DNA of 5,645 bases from Actinomycetes bacterium (GTDB taxonomy: Bacteria > Actinomycetota > Acidimicrobiia > Acidimicrobiales > Microtrichaceae): NCBI GenBank assembly GCA_023423475.1, contig JAFAFN010000112.1, positions 1 to 5,645 on the forward strand. The letters run 5' to 3'. Below are positions 1 through 5,029 of the stretch, piece by piece. Under the pieces are notes generated by a model, which made no database searches, had not been told where the DNA came from, and saw only the letters and a list, made by a program, of their open reading frames with translations. The translations under genes and the position numbers were made by a program. The number at the start of each line of letters is the position of its first letter. Positions within the stretch are counted from its first letter, which is position 1.

Positions 1-515
1 CCCTTGGCGAGCCCGACGATCGACGCCGTGCCGTTCGCCGCCGGCACGGTGGCCACCGAGGTCTTCGGGTGCGTGTCCGTGGTCATCATGCCGGTGGCCG
101 CCGCGGTGGCGTCCACGCCGGTGAACGGCCAGCGCAGCTCGCCGAGGTGCGCCCGCAGCTTCTCCATCGGGTACTGCCGGCCGATGACGCCGGTCGAGGT
201 GACCAGCACGTCGCTCGGCTCGGCATCGATCGCCGTCGCCACGCGGAGCGCGAGCTCCTCGGCGTTCGCGAGCCCCTCGGCACCGGTGGCGACGTTGGCG
301 TTCTTGGACACGACGACCACGGCGCGCAGCTGGTGGTCCTCGACGTGTCGGCGTGACACCACGACGCTGGGGCCGGCGAATCGGGAGCGGGTGAAGAGCG
401 CGGCGGCGCTGCACGGGCGGTCCGAGGCGATCACGACGAAGTCGTCGGTGTCGTCCTTGATCCCGATGTTCGCGACGTGGGTGGTGAATCCGGTGGGGAG
501 CTCGACGCTGGTCAT
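1..515 (-). CDS. argJ: ArgJ/OAT family glutamate N-acetyltransferase (ornithine acetyltransferase), N-terminal part
   Basis: By family, the enzyme moves the acetyl group of N-acetylornithine to glutamate in the cytoplasm (cyclic arginine pathway); some members also use acetyl-CoA. The 171 whole codons present read MTSVELPTGF, GIK (18-20), FTRSRFAGPSVV (41-52), KNANVATG (71-78), STGVIGRQYPME (107-118) and MMTTDTHPK (143-151), then end in GLAK. These are hallmark ArgJ/OAT blocks. The KG.GM.P.MAT block with the self-cleaving Thr should start at the window edge and is missing, so activity cannot be judged. From memory, the FTRSRFAGPSVV and TGVIGRQYPME blocks resemble Streptomyces clavuligerus OAT2 more than mycobacterial ArgJ. 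The ATG at 515 is chosen because family similarity begins right after it. In-frame GTG codons at 533 and 587 are alternatives, and none of the three has a convincing Shine-Dalgarno. No argC precedes it; the upstream gene is a divergent methyltransferase. The family call is firm; the subclade and start are less so. Confidence 0.93.
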   Translation of the reverse strand, partial: MTSVELPTGFTTHVANIGIKDDTDDFVVIASDRPCSAAALFTRSRFAGPSVVVSRRHVEDHQLRAVVVVSKNANVATGAEGLANAEELALRVATAIDAEPSDVLVTSTGVIGRQYPMEKLRAHLGELRWPFTGVDATAAATGMMTTDTHPKTSVATVPAANGTASIVGLAK

Positions 516-553
516 CGCCGCTGAGTCTGACACCAGCGCGGCGCCGTCGGCAT

Positions 554-589
554 CTCCGTTCGGCCCGGCGGCTCCGTTCGGCGCCACGC
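554..589. repeat. Two direct repeats with 18-bp period upstream of argJ
   Basis: CTCCGTTCGGC occurs at 554-564 and again, perfectly, at 572-582, giving an exact 18-base period. It lies between the argJ ATG and the divergent -10 island. If argJ starts at the GTG at 587, the repeat is coding and gives two AGPNG/APNG-like tracts. If argJ starts at 515, it lies in a long 5' leader and could be a binding site. It does not resemble the AT-rich ARG box. The repeat is certain; its role is unknown. Confidence 0.5.
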
Positions 590-606
590 ACGCCGTCCCA
601 CCCTGC

Positions 607-612
607 TACGCT
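607..612 (+). promoter_or_regulatory. Possible -10 box (TACGCT) placed for a leaderless transcript starting at 619
   Basis: TACGCT fits TANNNT and lies at -12 to -7 relative to the A of the ATG at 619, the spacing seen in leaderless actinobacterial genes. That ATG opens only a six-codon ORF (619-639). There is no recognisable -35. Confidence 0.25.
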
Positions 613-618
613 GCCCAT

Positions 619-639
619 ATGGCAGGACAAGCATCCTAA
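619..639 (+). other. Six-codon ORF (MAGQAS, stop) in frame with the methyltransferase
   Basis: ATG at 619 is followed by five codons and TAA (637-639), then one codon (TAT), then the methyltransferase ATG at 643 in the same frame. It could be a leaderless upstream ORF allowing reinitiation three bases after its stop, or the remnant of a former longer N-terminus. It could also be chance. Nothing proves translation. Confidence 0.2.
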
Positions 640-642
640 TAT
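637..642 (+). promoter_or_regulatory. Likely -10 box (TAATAT) of the methyltransferase gene
   Basis: TAATAT is close to the consensus -10 and sits in an AT island in otherwise GC-rich DNA. It lies at -12 to -7 relative to the ATG at 649, so transcription may start on that codon and give a leaderless mRNA. No -35 is seen 16-18 bases upstream. It includes the TAA stop of the six-codon ORF. Confidence 0.45.
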
Positions 643-643
643 A
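638..643 (-). promoter_or_regulatory. Possible divergent -10 box (TATATT) for argJ
   Basis: On the minus strand the same AT island reads TATATT, one base off TATAAT. Transcription would start near 631 and give a leader of about 115 nt to the ATG at 515, or about 45 nt to the GTG at 587. No -35 match is visible. It overlaps the plus-strand box almost completely. Confidence 0.3.
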
Positions 644-1452
644 TGGACATGGATGCGAGGGGCTCGACGGCTCGTGACCTCCCGGTCTGGGACGGCGAGC
701 GCTACGCGGCCAACACCGCACATCACCGGGTGCACGACGACCGCTTCCTCGCGCCGCTGCAGCTGCGTGGCGACGAGCGCATCGTCGACGTCGGCTGCGG
801 GTCGGGTGACCTCACCGCCAAGATCGCGGCGCTGGTGCCCCGGGGGCACGTGCTCGGTGTCGAGCCGCAGCCGTCGATGCTCGACCAGGCCCGAGCGGTC
901 GCGGCCGACAACCAGAGCTTCGTGCATCTCGCCGCGCAGGACCTGGCGGGCGGCGTGGACGGTGCCAGCGCGGACGTCGTGGTCAGCCGAGCCACGCTGC
1001 ACTGGGTCCCGGCTACTGACCACCCCGGCGTGCTCGCCGCCATGTTCGCCACGCTGCGCTCGGGCGGTTGTCTGCGTCTCGAGTTCGGCGGGGCCGGCAA
1101 CGTCGCCGCCATGCAGGCGCTGCTCGACGACGTGTCCGCGTCGATCGGTGGCGCCGTCGCGCCGTGGTGCTTCCCCGACGCCGGCTGGTACCTGGAGCAA
1201 CTGACCGACGCGGGGTTCGTCGTCGGCGACAACGACGTCGTGACGGTCGCGCAGCGCCGGCCGTTCGACCGGGCGGGTCTGCAGGACTGGATCGACTCCC
1301 AGGCGACCATGGCCTACGAGGTCGCCATGGATCCTGCCCAGCGGGTCGAGTTCCGGGCGCTCGTGACCGCTCGCATCGACGAGATGCGCCGCAGCGACGG
1401 CACCTACGACCTGACCTACGTCCGCCTCGAGGCGCTCGCCACCCGACCCTGA
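643..1452 (+). CDS. Class I SAM-dependent methyltransferase, trans-aconitate 2-methyltransferase-like
   Basis: A predicted 269-residue cytoplasmic enzyme that moves a methyl group from S-adenosylmethionine to a small molecule. Visible parts: an N-terminal lead WDGERYAANTAHH (16-28); SAM motif I VDVGCGSGDLT (48-58); an acidic residue after strand 2, Glu74 in VLGVEP; Asp100 in AAQDL, where the adenine ring is usually held; and DVVVSRATLHWVP (111-123), the Tam-type motif before strand 4. A C-terminal region with WI (216-217) and YVRLEALAT (259-267) also matches the Tam layout, and the length is near the usual 250-270. The substrate is not shown by sequence; trans-aconitate is only the best-known one. 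There is no Shine-Dalgarno at a usable distance. TAATAT at 637-642 fits a leaderless start at the in-frame ATG at 649, two codons downstream; I keep 643 as the outer limit. It is divergent from argJ and followed by strong hairpins, so it is probably monocistronic. Confidence 0.9.
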   Translation: MDMDARGSTARDLPVWDGERYAANTAHHRVHDDRFLAPLQLRGDERIVDVGCGSGDLTAKIAALVPRGHVLGVEPQPSMLDQARAVAADNQSFVHLAAQDLAGGVDGASADVVVSRATLHWVPATDHPGVLAAMFATLRSGGCLRLEFGGAGNVAAMQALLDDVSASIGGAVAPWCFPDAGWYLEQLTDAGFVVGDNDVVTVAQRRPFDRAGLQDWIDSQATMAYEVAMDPAQRVEFRALVTARIDEMRRSDGTYDLTYVRLEALATRP

Positions 1453-1465
1453 GGCGGGTCGCCTC
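1451..1465 (+). repeat. Short hairpin on the methyltransferase stop codon
   Basis: GAGGCG (1451-1456) pairs with CGCCTC (1460-1465) across a GGT loop, overlapping the last two bases of the stop codon. No T-tract follows, so it is not a convincing terminator by itself. Confidence 0.4.
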
Positions 1466-1471
1466 TGGTGA

Positions 1472-1514
1472 TCTGCGCGCCGTAGCGCGGTAGGGCGACG
1501 CTCCGGCGCGCAGA
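1472..1514. repeat. 11-bp inverted repeat, mutually exclusive with the next hairpin
   Basis: TCTGCGCGCCG (1472-1482) and CGGCGCGCAGA (1504-1514) are exact reverse complements separated by 21 bases. The right arm shares 1504-1511 with the left arm of the 1501-1534 hairpin, so an RNA can form only one of the two, as in an attenuator. The pairing is seen directly; a regulatory role is inference. Confidence 0.55.
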
Positions 1515-1534
1515 GGGCCGACGGCGCGCCGGAG
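1501..1534 (+). terminator. Strong 11-bp GC hairpin, probable terminator after the methyltransferase
   Basis: CTCCGGCGCGC (1501-1511) pairs perfectly with GCGCGCCGGAG (1524-1534) around a 12-base loop. It lies about 50 bases after the methyltransferase stop and is followed by GGTTGCT, not a run of T. Many high-GC bacteria use such stems without a U-tract. The sequence reads almost the same on both strands, so it could act either way. Confidence 0.5.
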
Positions 1535-1555
1535 GGTTGCTCCACGACGGTCCGA

Positions 1556-1588
1556 CGCGCAGACGGCGCGGCGCCGATGGCGCGCCGG
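1556..1588. repeat. Second degenerate copy of the GC palindrome block, upstream of the amidase
   Basis: CGCGCAGA (1556-1563) followed by GGCGCGCCGG (1579-1588) repeats the order seen at 1507-1514 and 1523-1532, with a different, longer centre. Inside it GGCGCG (1565-1570) can pair with CGCGCC (1581-1586). It ends eight bases before the amidase -10 box, so it could affect that promoter. Confidence 0.45.
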
Positions 1589-1595
1589 CGACCGA

Positions 1596-1601
1596 TAGCG
1601 T
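1596..1601 (+). promoter_or_regulatory. -10 box (TAGCGT) for a leaderless amidase mRNA
   Basis: TAGCGT fits TANNNT and is followed by exactly seven bases and the ATG at 1609. There is no Shine-Dalgarno before that ATG, and family similarity begins right after it, so this box supports the 1609 start. The lipoprotein gene has the same box-to-ATG spacing. Confidence 0.5.
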
Positions 1602-1608
1602 CGGCCAC

Positions 1609-3021
1609 ATGACGCGCTTCGACTCCGCTCTCTCGGTCGCCGCTGCCATCCGGGCGAAGGAGGTCAGTCCCTCCGAGGTGCTCGACCACTACCTCGGCCG
1701 GGTCGATGCCCTGGACGGCACGCTCAACGCCTTCGCCTTCCGTGACGACGAGCGGGCCCGTGCCGATGCCGCAGCCGCCGACGACCTCGTCGCCAACACC
1801 CCCGTCGAGGACCTGGCGCCGTTCGTCGGCGTCCCGATCCCGATCAAGGACCTCTTCACCGTCGCCGGCTGGCCGACGACCTATGGATCCAACGGCGTGC
1901 CCGAGCAGCCCGAGGCCGAGGACGCGCTCGTCGTCGGCCGTTTCCGCGACGCCGGGTTCGTGCTGATGGGCAAGACGACGACCCCCGAGTTCGGCACGAT
2001 CTCGGTCACCGAGTCCGACCGGCTCGGCGCGAGCCGCAACCCGTGGAACCCGGAGTTCACCCCCGGTGGCTCGTCGGGTGGTGCGGGCGCCGCGGTCGCC
2101 GCGGGCATGGCGCCGATCGCCCACGCATCCGACGGGGGAGGGTCGATCCGGATCCCCGCCTCGTGCAACGGGCTCGTCGGACTCAAGCCGAGCCGCAACC
2201 GGATCACCGACGTGGTCGAGACCATGACCGCGGCGGCCACCTCGGGCGTCCTCACCCGGACCATCGGTGACACCGCTGCGCTGCTCGACATCCTCTCGGC
2301 GGTCGACCCCGGCGCGTGGAACGTCGCGCCGCCGGCGAGGTCGCCGTTCGTGAGCGAGGTGAAGTGCGATCCGGGTCGCCTCCGCATCCGGGTCACGTCC
2401 AACAACGCGCTCGGGGTGCCGGCGGCACCCGCGTGCGTCGACGCCGTGGCCCGCGCCGCGGAGCTGCTCACCGAGCTGGGCCACGACGTGGTCGAGGCCG
2501 ACCCGGAGTGGGTCGACCCGGGCGAGTTCCTGATCGGGTTCCTGACCGTGTGGTCGACGATCTCGGCGGGCATCCCCGACCTCGACGTCGAGCGCATCGA
2601 GCGCCACAACAAGGCCAACTGGGACCAGGCGATGGCGACGAACGCGCTCGCGTTCTCCGAGGCCGAGATGACGCTGCAGCGCCAGTCGCGCCTGCTCACC
2701 CAGCAGTTCGGTCGTGACTTCGACGTGCTGGTGACCCCGACGATGGCCGTCGAGCCGATCCCCGTCGGTGCGATCTGGAACGGCATCGACGACGACCCGG
2801 GCGCGCCGGTGCTGAACGCGACGCCGATGGCGGCCTACACAGCGATGTTCAACGTGACCGGTCAGCCGGCGTTGTCGCTGCCGTTGCACACCTCGGACAG
2901 CGGCCTGCCCGTCGGCGTGCAGTTCGCCGCCGCACCCTGGCAGGAAGCGACGTTGATCCGCCTCGGATCGCAGATCGAAGAGGCCGCCCCGTGGATCGAC
3001 CGTTGGCCTGACCTCGCCTGA
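1609..3021 (+). CDS. Amidase-signature family hydrolase
   Basis: A predicted 470-residue cytoplasmic enzyme of the amidase-signature family, hydrolysing a C-N amide bond. The Ser/cis-Ser/Lys triad is intact: Lys80 in GVPIPIKDLF, Ser155 in PGGSSGG, and nucleophile Ser179 in DGGGSIRIPAS. The 24-residue step between the serines equals that of FAAH (217 to 241). GLVGLKPSRNRI (188-199) follows, as expected. The N-terminus (AAAIRAKEVSPSEVLDHYLGRVDALDGTLNAF) and the late NVTGQPALSLP block are also typical, and 450-500 residues is usual. I start at the ATG at 1609: an upstream in-frame TTG at 1537 would add 24 low-complexity residues read through the intergenic repeats. It is not obviously GatA, as no gatC or gatB is near. 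It could be a general aliphatic/aryl amidase or resemble 6-aminohexanoate-cyclic-dimer hydrolase; the substrate cannot be read from the sequence. The 156-base gap with a hairpin and its own -10 box argue for separate transcription from the methyltransferase. Confidence 0.93.
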   Translation: MTRFDSALSVAAAIRAKEVSPSEVLDHYLGRVDALDGTLNAFAFRDDERARADAAAADDLVANTPVEDLAPFVGVPIPIKDLFTVAGWPTTYGSNGVPEQPEAEDALVVGRFRDAGFVLMGKTTTPEFGTISVTESDRLGASRNPWNPEFTPGGSSGGAGAAVAAGMAPIAHASDGGGSIRIPASCNGLVGLKPSRNRITDVVETMTAAATSGVLTRTIGDTAALLDILSAVDPGAWNVAPPARSPFVSEVKCDPGRLRIRVTSNNALGVPAAPACVDAVARAAELLTELGHDVVEADPEWVDPGEFLIGFLTVWSTISAGIPDLDVERIERHNKANWDQAMATNALAFSEAEMTLQRQSRLLTQQFGRDFDVLVTPTMAVEPIPVGAIWNGIDDDPGAPVLNATPMAAYTAMFNVTGQPALSLPLHTSDSGLPVGVQFAAAPWQEATLIRLGSQIEEAAPWIDRWPDLA

Positions 3022-3117
3022 CCGGGATTCGAATTCCGCGTCGTTCTCGAGGTGATCACATCGAAAGCAACTGTCATTTCGAGGGGGATGGGTCGGAGCT
3101 CCGGCCTGACCTCCTGA
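3022..3117. other. Convergent intergenic region with weak hairpins
   Basis: The amidase and the lipoprotein gene end facing each other here. Visible: TCGAAA (3061-3066) with TTTCGA (3077-3082), and GGTCGG (3091-3096) with CCGGCC (3101-3106) over an AGCT loop, which pairs fully only in the plus-strand RNA through one G-U. Just inside the lipoprotein end, TCAGCC (3118-3123) pairs with GGCTGA (3128-3133) over a CTCG tetraloop covering the stop codon. None has a T-tract. Termination of both genes is expected here, but no single hairpin is convincing. Confidence 0.35.
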
Positions 3118-4833
3118 TCAGCCCTCGGGCTGACCCTGCAGGGCCTGCATCTGCTGCTGCTGTTCGAGCTGCTGTTGCTGCTGTTCGATCAGCAGTCGTG
3201 GTGTGATCAGGATCGACTGCGTCGCGCCGCCCTGCTCGGGCCAGGTCGACCCGGCGATCTGACGGTTCTCGTAGAGCACCTTCAGCTCGTCGTCCTTGCC
3301 GGTCGCCCTGACCGACGACACCTTGATCGTGGCGGTGTCGGTCGCGTCGGTCAGGTAGATGACGCCGTCGTGGAGCATGTTGGTGCCGGTGCGACCGAGC
3401 ACCGCGCGGGTGGTCGGCTCGTCGTCGTGGAGTCGCACGATCATGATGCGGCGCTGGGCCGGGGCCGCCGGCACCCCAGAGGTCGGGTCGACCTCGACCG
3501 CGGCGTCGTCCATGGACAGCAGCGCGGTGCCGTCGCTGTCGAGCGCCTCGAGCAGCAGGCCCTCGACGTTCTTGATCGGCGCGCTGCTGTGTCCGCCCTG
3601 GGTGTCGATGCGCACGAACGAGCCGTTGGTGTCCTCGCCGTTGATCTGCAGCATGACCGTCTTGCCCTTGACCCACATGCGCAGGGCCTTGATGCCCGAG
3701 CCCTGGCCACCCAAGGGGCTGGTCGCGCCCTCGGCGATCGGCAGGGTGTAGGCGAGCTCGAGCTCACCCGTGCCGCCGTGCTGGTAGTAGAACTCGATCT
3801 CGTCATCGGTCTCTCGCGTGGCGATGACGTGGTGGTCGTCGACCGCACCGGCACCGACGTAGCCCTCGAGCAGGACCTCGGGCTCGTCGCCGTGGGACCA
3901 GCGCTTCAGCGAGCTGGTGGACAGATCCGACTCGTAGTCGAGGTAGGTGACCTCGTGGCCGTTGAGCACGGGCACGAGGTAGTAACCCTCGTCGATCGAC
4001 TCGACGTGGGCGTCGGTGTCGATGCTCAACAGCTCGGTGCCATCCGCGGTCGAGCCGAGCACGACGAACCCGGGCGACTCGGCACCGAGCAGACCGATCT
4101 GCATCATCTCGTAGCGCTCGGTGCGCCCGACCTCGGACGCGTCGGTCGCGTCGATCATCACGCCGACCGAACCCTCGGCCGAGCTCTCGATCACCAGGAT
4201 GCGGTTGTCGTGGCTGAGCACCGCGGCGCTCGCCACCGCGAGGTCGTCGACGGTGCGGGTCGAACCGTTGCGCAGGTCGCGGATGGTGAGCGCGCCGGGG
4301 GACTGGTTCGGCCACGACACGACCCAGCGCTCGTCCAGGCTGATCGCGCAGTTGCCCTTGCCGACCTCTTCGACGTCGTCGGGTGAGGTCGCGAGCACGC
4401 AGTTCTCGGTGGTCTGGACGAAGGTGCCGCGGCGCAGGACCCGGGTCGTCGCGCTCGATGACGAGGCGATGCGGTCGAGCTTCGAGCCGGCCTTGCCGGC
4501 CACGACCAGGTTCTGCTGACCGTCGCCGTAGGCGAGCAGCGAGCCGCCGCCCCAGACGCGGCCGAGGGTGTTCACCCAGCTCTGCCCGTCGGGCAGCACC
4601 GTCGTGACCTCGAGCGGGGACAGGGCGTTCGACAGCAGCAGCGTGTCGTCGTTCAGCTCCTCGCCCGGCTCGACACCCCAGATGGGCAGACCGGTCGCGC
4701 TGACGTCGGTGTTCTCGTCCGGGACGCGGGCGACGAGCAGGTCACCCGAGGTCGAGCTGGTGCAGCCTGCGGCGAGCAGGATCGCTGCCAGCGCAGCGGC
4801 GCCGACGAGGCGGTGGCGAGAGGTGCGCAACAT
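3118..4833 (-). CDS. Secreted lipoprotein, probable beta-propeller, with glutamine-rich C-terminal tail
   Basis: I do not recognise a named family. The 571-residue product opens with a lipoprotein signal: MLRTSRHRLVG, a hydrophobic stretch (10-22) and LLAAGC with Cys24 as the likely lipidated residue, so it should be anchored outside the cytoplasmic membrane. About eight short 'turn plus strand' segments recur every 40-55 residues (near 164 ISLDERWVVSW, 205 VLSHDNRILVI, 255, 291, 331, 387, 431 LDSDGTALLSM, 487 LHDGVIYLTD), which suggests a beta-propeller of binding or scaffold type; this is inference. Cys145 and Cys162 are the only other cysteines and could form a disulfide. Residues 549-571 are a Q-rich tail (IEQQQQQ, LEQQQQM, then QALQGQPEG). 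The frame is open up to 5043, but only the ATG at 4833 puts the signal peptide at the N-terminus, and TACGGT lies seven bases before it. No catalytic motif is seen. It could sense, bind or help assemble envelope components. Confidence 0.85.
   Translation of the reverse strand: MLRTSRHRLVGAAALAAILLAAGCTSSTSGDLLVARVPDENTDVSATGLPIWGVEPGEELNDDTLLLSNALSPLEVTTVLPDGQSWVNTLGRVWGGGSLLAYGDGQQNLVVAGKAGSKLDRIASSSSATTRVLRRGTFVQTTENCVLATSPDDVEEVGKGNCAISLDERWVVSWPNQSPGALTIRDLRNGSTRTVDDLAVASAAVLSHDNRILVIESSAEGSVGVMIDATDASEVGRTERYEMMQIGLLGAESPGFVVLGSTADGTELLSIDTDAHVESIDEGYYLVPVLNGHEVTYLDYESDLSTSSLKRWSHGDEPEVLLEGYVGAGAVDDHHVIATRETDDEIEFYYQHGGTGELELAYTLPIAEGATSPLGGQGSGIKALRMWVKGKTVMLQINGEDTNGSFVRIDTQGGHSSAPIKNVEGLLLEALDSDGTALLSMDDAAVEVDPTSGVPAAPAQRRIMIVRLHDDEPTTRAVLGRTGTNMLHDGVIYLTDATDTATIKVSSVRATGKDDELKVLYENRQIAGSTWPEQGGATQSILITPRLLIEQQQQQLEQQQQMQALQGQPEG
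3151..3189 (-). repeat. Interrupted CTG/CAG trinucleotide repeat coding the Q-rich tail
   Basis: The plus strand has four CTG units (3151-3162) then TTCGAG, then CTGCTGTTGCTGCTG and TTCGAT. On the minus strand this is CAG/CAA coding the glutamine heptads of the lipoprotein. Whole-unit slippage would change the number of glutamines without breaking the frame. The mixed CAG/CAA codons suggest selection for glutamine rather than pure DNA expansion. Confidence 0.6.
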
Positions 4834-4840
4834 GGCTCGA

Positions 4841-4846
4841 ACCGTA
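4841..4846 (-). promoter_or_regulatory. -10 box (TACGGT) for a leaderless lipoprotein mRNA
   Basis: On the minus strand TACGGT is followed by seven bases and the ATG at 4833, the same spacing as before the amidase. The only purine-rich SD-like string (AGAGGTGG) is about 18 bases upstream of the ATG, too far to act. No clear -35. Confidence 0.45.
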
Positions 4847-4883
4847 CCGGACCACCTCTGACACCCCCCAGATCGCGCCCTGC

Positions 4884-5029
4884 GCGCACCGTCCGGGTCA
4901 GCCTCGTGGCGCGCACAGCGCACAACGAGATTCCATTGGGCAGTGTGCGCGTTGGGCCGCGCACGGAGCCCAACCGAAGCAGAGTGTGCAGTGTGCGCGC
5001 TGACTGCGGGGGCGCACAGCTCAACCGAG
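4884..5029. repeat. Cluster of GCGCACA heptamers in both orientations
   Basis: Perfect GCGCACA lies at 4911-4917 and 4918-4924 (head-to-tail) and 5012-5018; its complement TGTGCGC lies at 4944-4950 and 4992-4998. Near matches are at 4884 and 4959. Larger units are visible: GCAGTGTGCGCG at 4940-4951 and 4988-4999 (48-base period), GCGCACAGC at 4911 and 5012, and tandem AGTGTGC at 4983-4996. GTTGGGC (4951-4957) can pair with GCCCAAC (4968-4974), and TGTGCGC (4992-4998) with GCGCACA (5012-5018). The cluster fills the gap between the DUF559 gene and the lipoprotein promoter and runs over the DUF559 stop. It could be operator sites, a terminator for the DUF559 gene, or a local repeat family. Confidence 0.5.

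Noticed and set aside
4..639. 211-codon open frame on the plus strand
   Set aside because: Antisense to the ArgJ frame, which shows family motifs. Only its last six codons (619-639) were kept, as a possible mini-ORF.
723..1310. 195-codon minus-strand frame inside the methyltransferase
   Set aside because: Shadow of a gene with clear SAM-binding motifs; no motif of its own.
1537..1608. TTG-initiated N-terminal extension of the amidase
   Set aside because: It would add 24 Arg/Gly/Ala-rich residues read through the intergenic repeats; family similarity and the -10 box both point to the ATG at 1609.
1451..1608. Possible structured RNA or riboswitch before the amidase
   Set aside because: Hairpins are strong, but no known riboswitch consensus is recognisable and the amidase probably has a leaderless start, which would leave the structures outside its mRNA.
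1881..2786. 301-codon open frame on the minus strand
   Set aside because: Antisense to the amidase over its catalytic core; Ser/Arg/Ala-rich with no recognisable domain.
3094..3143. Palindromes CGGAGCTCCG (3094-3103) and CCCTGCAGGG (3134-3143)
   Set aside because: Perfect but short and loopless as DNA palindromes; no T-tract or known site. Not enough to call separate terminators or operators.
3175..4386. 403-codon open frame on the plus strand
   Set aside because: Lies antisense inside the lipoprotein gene, whose signal peptide and lipobox are clear. Its product is a run of V/D/R/L/G residues typical of a high-GC shadow frame, with no motif.
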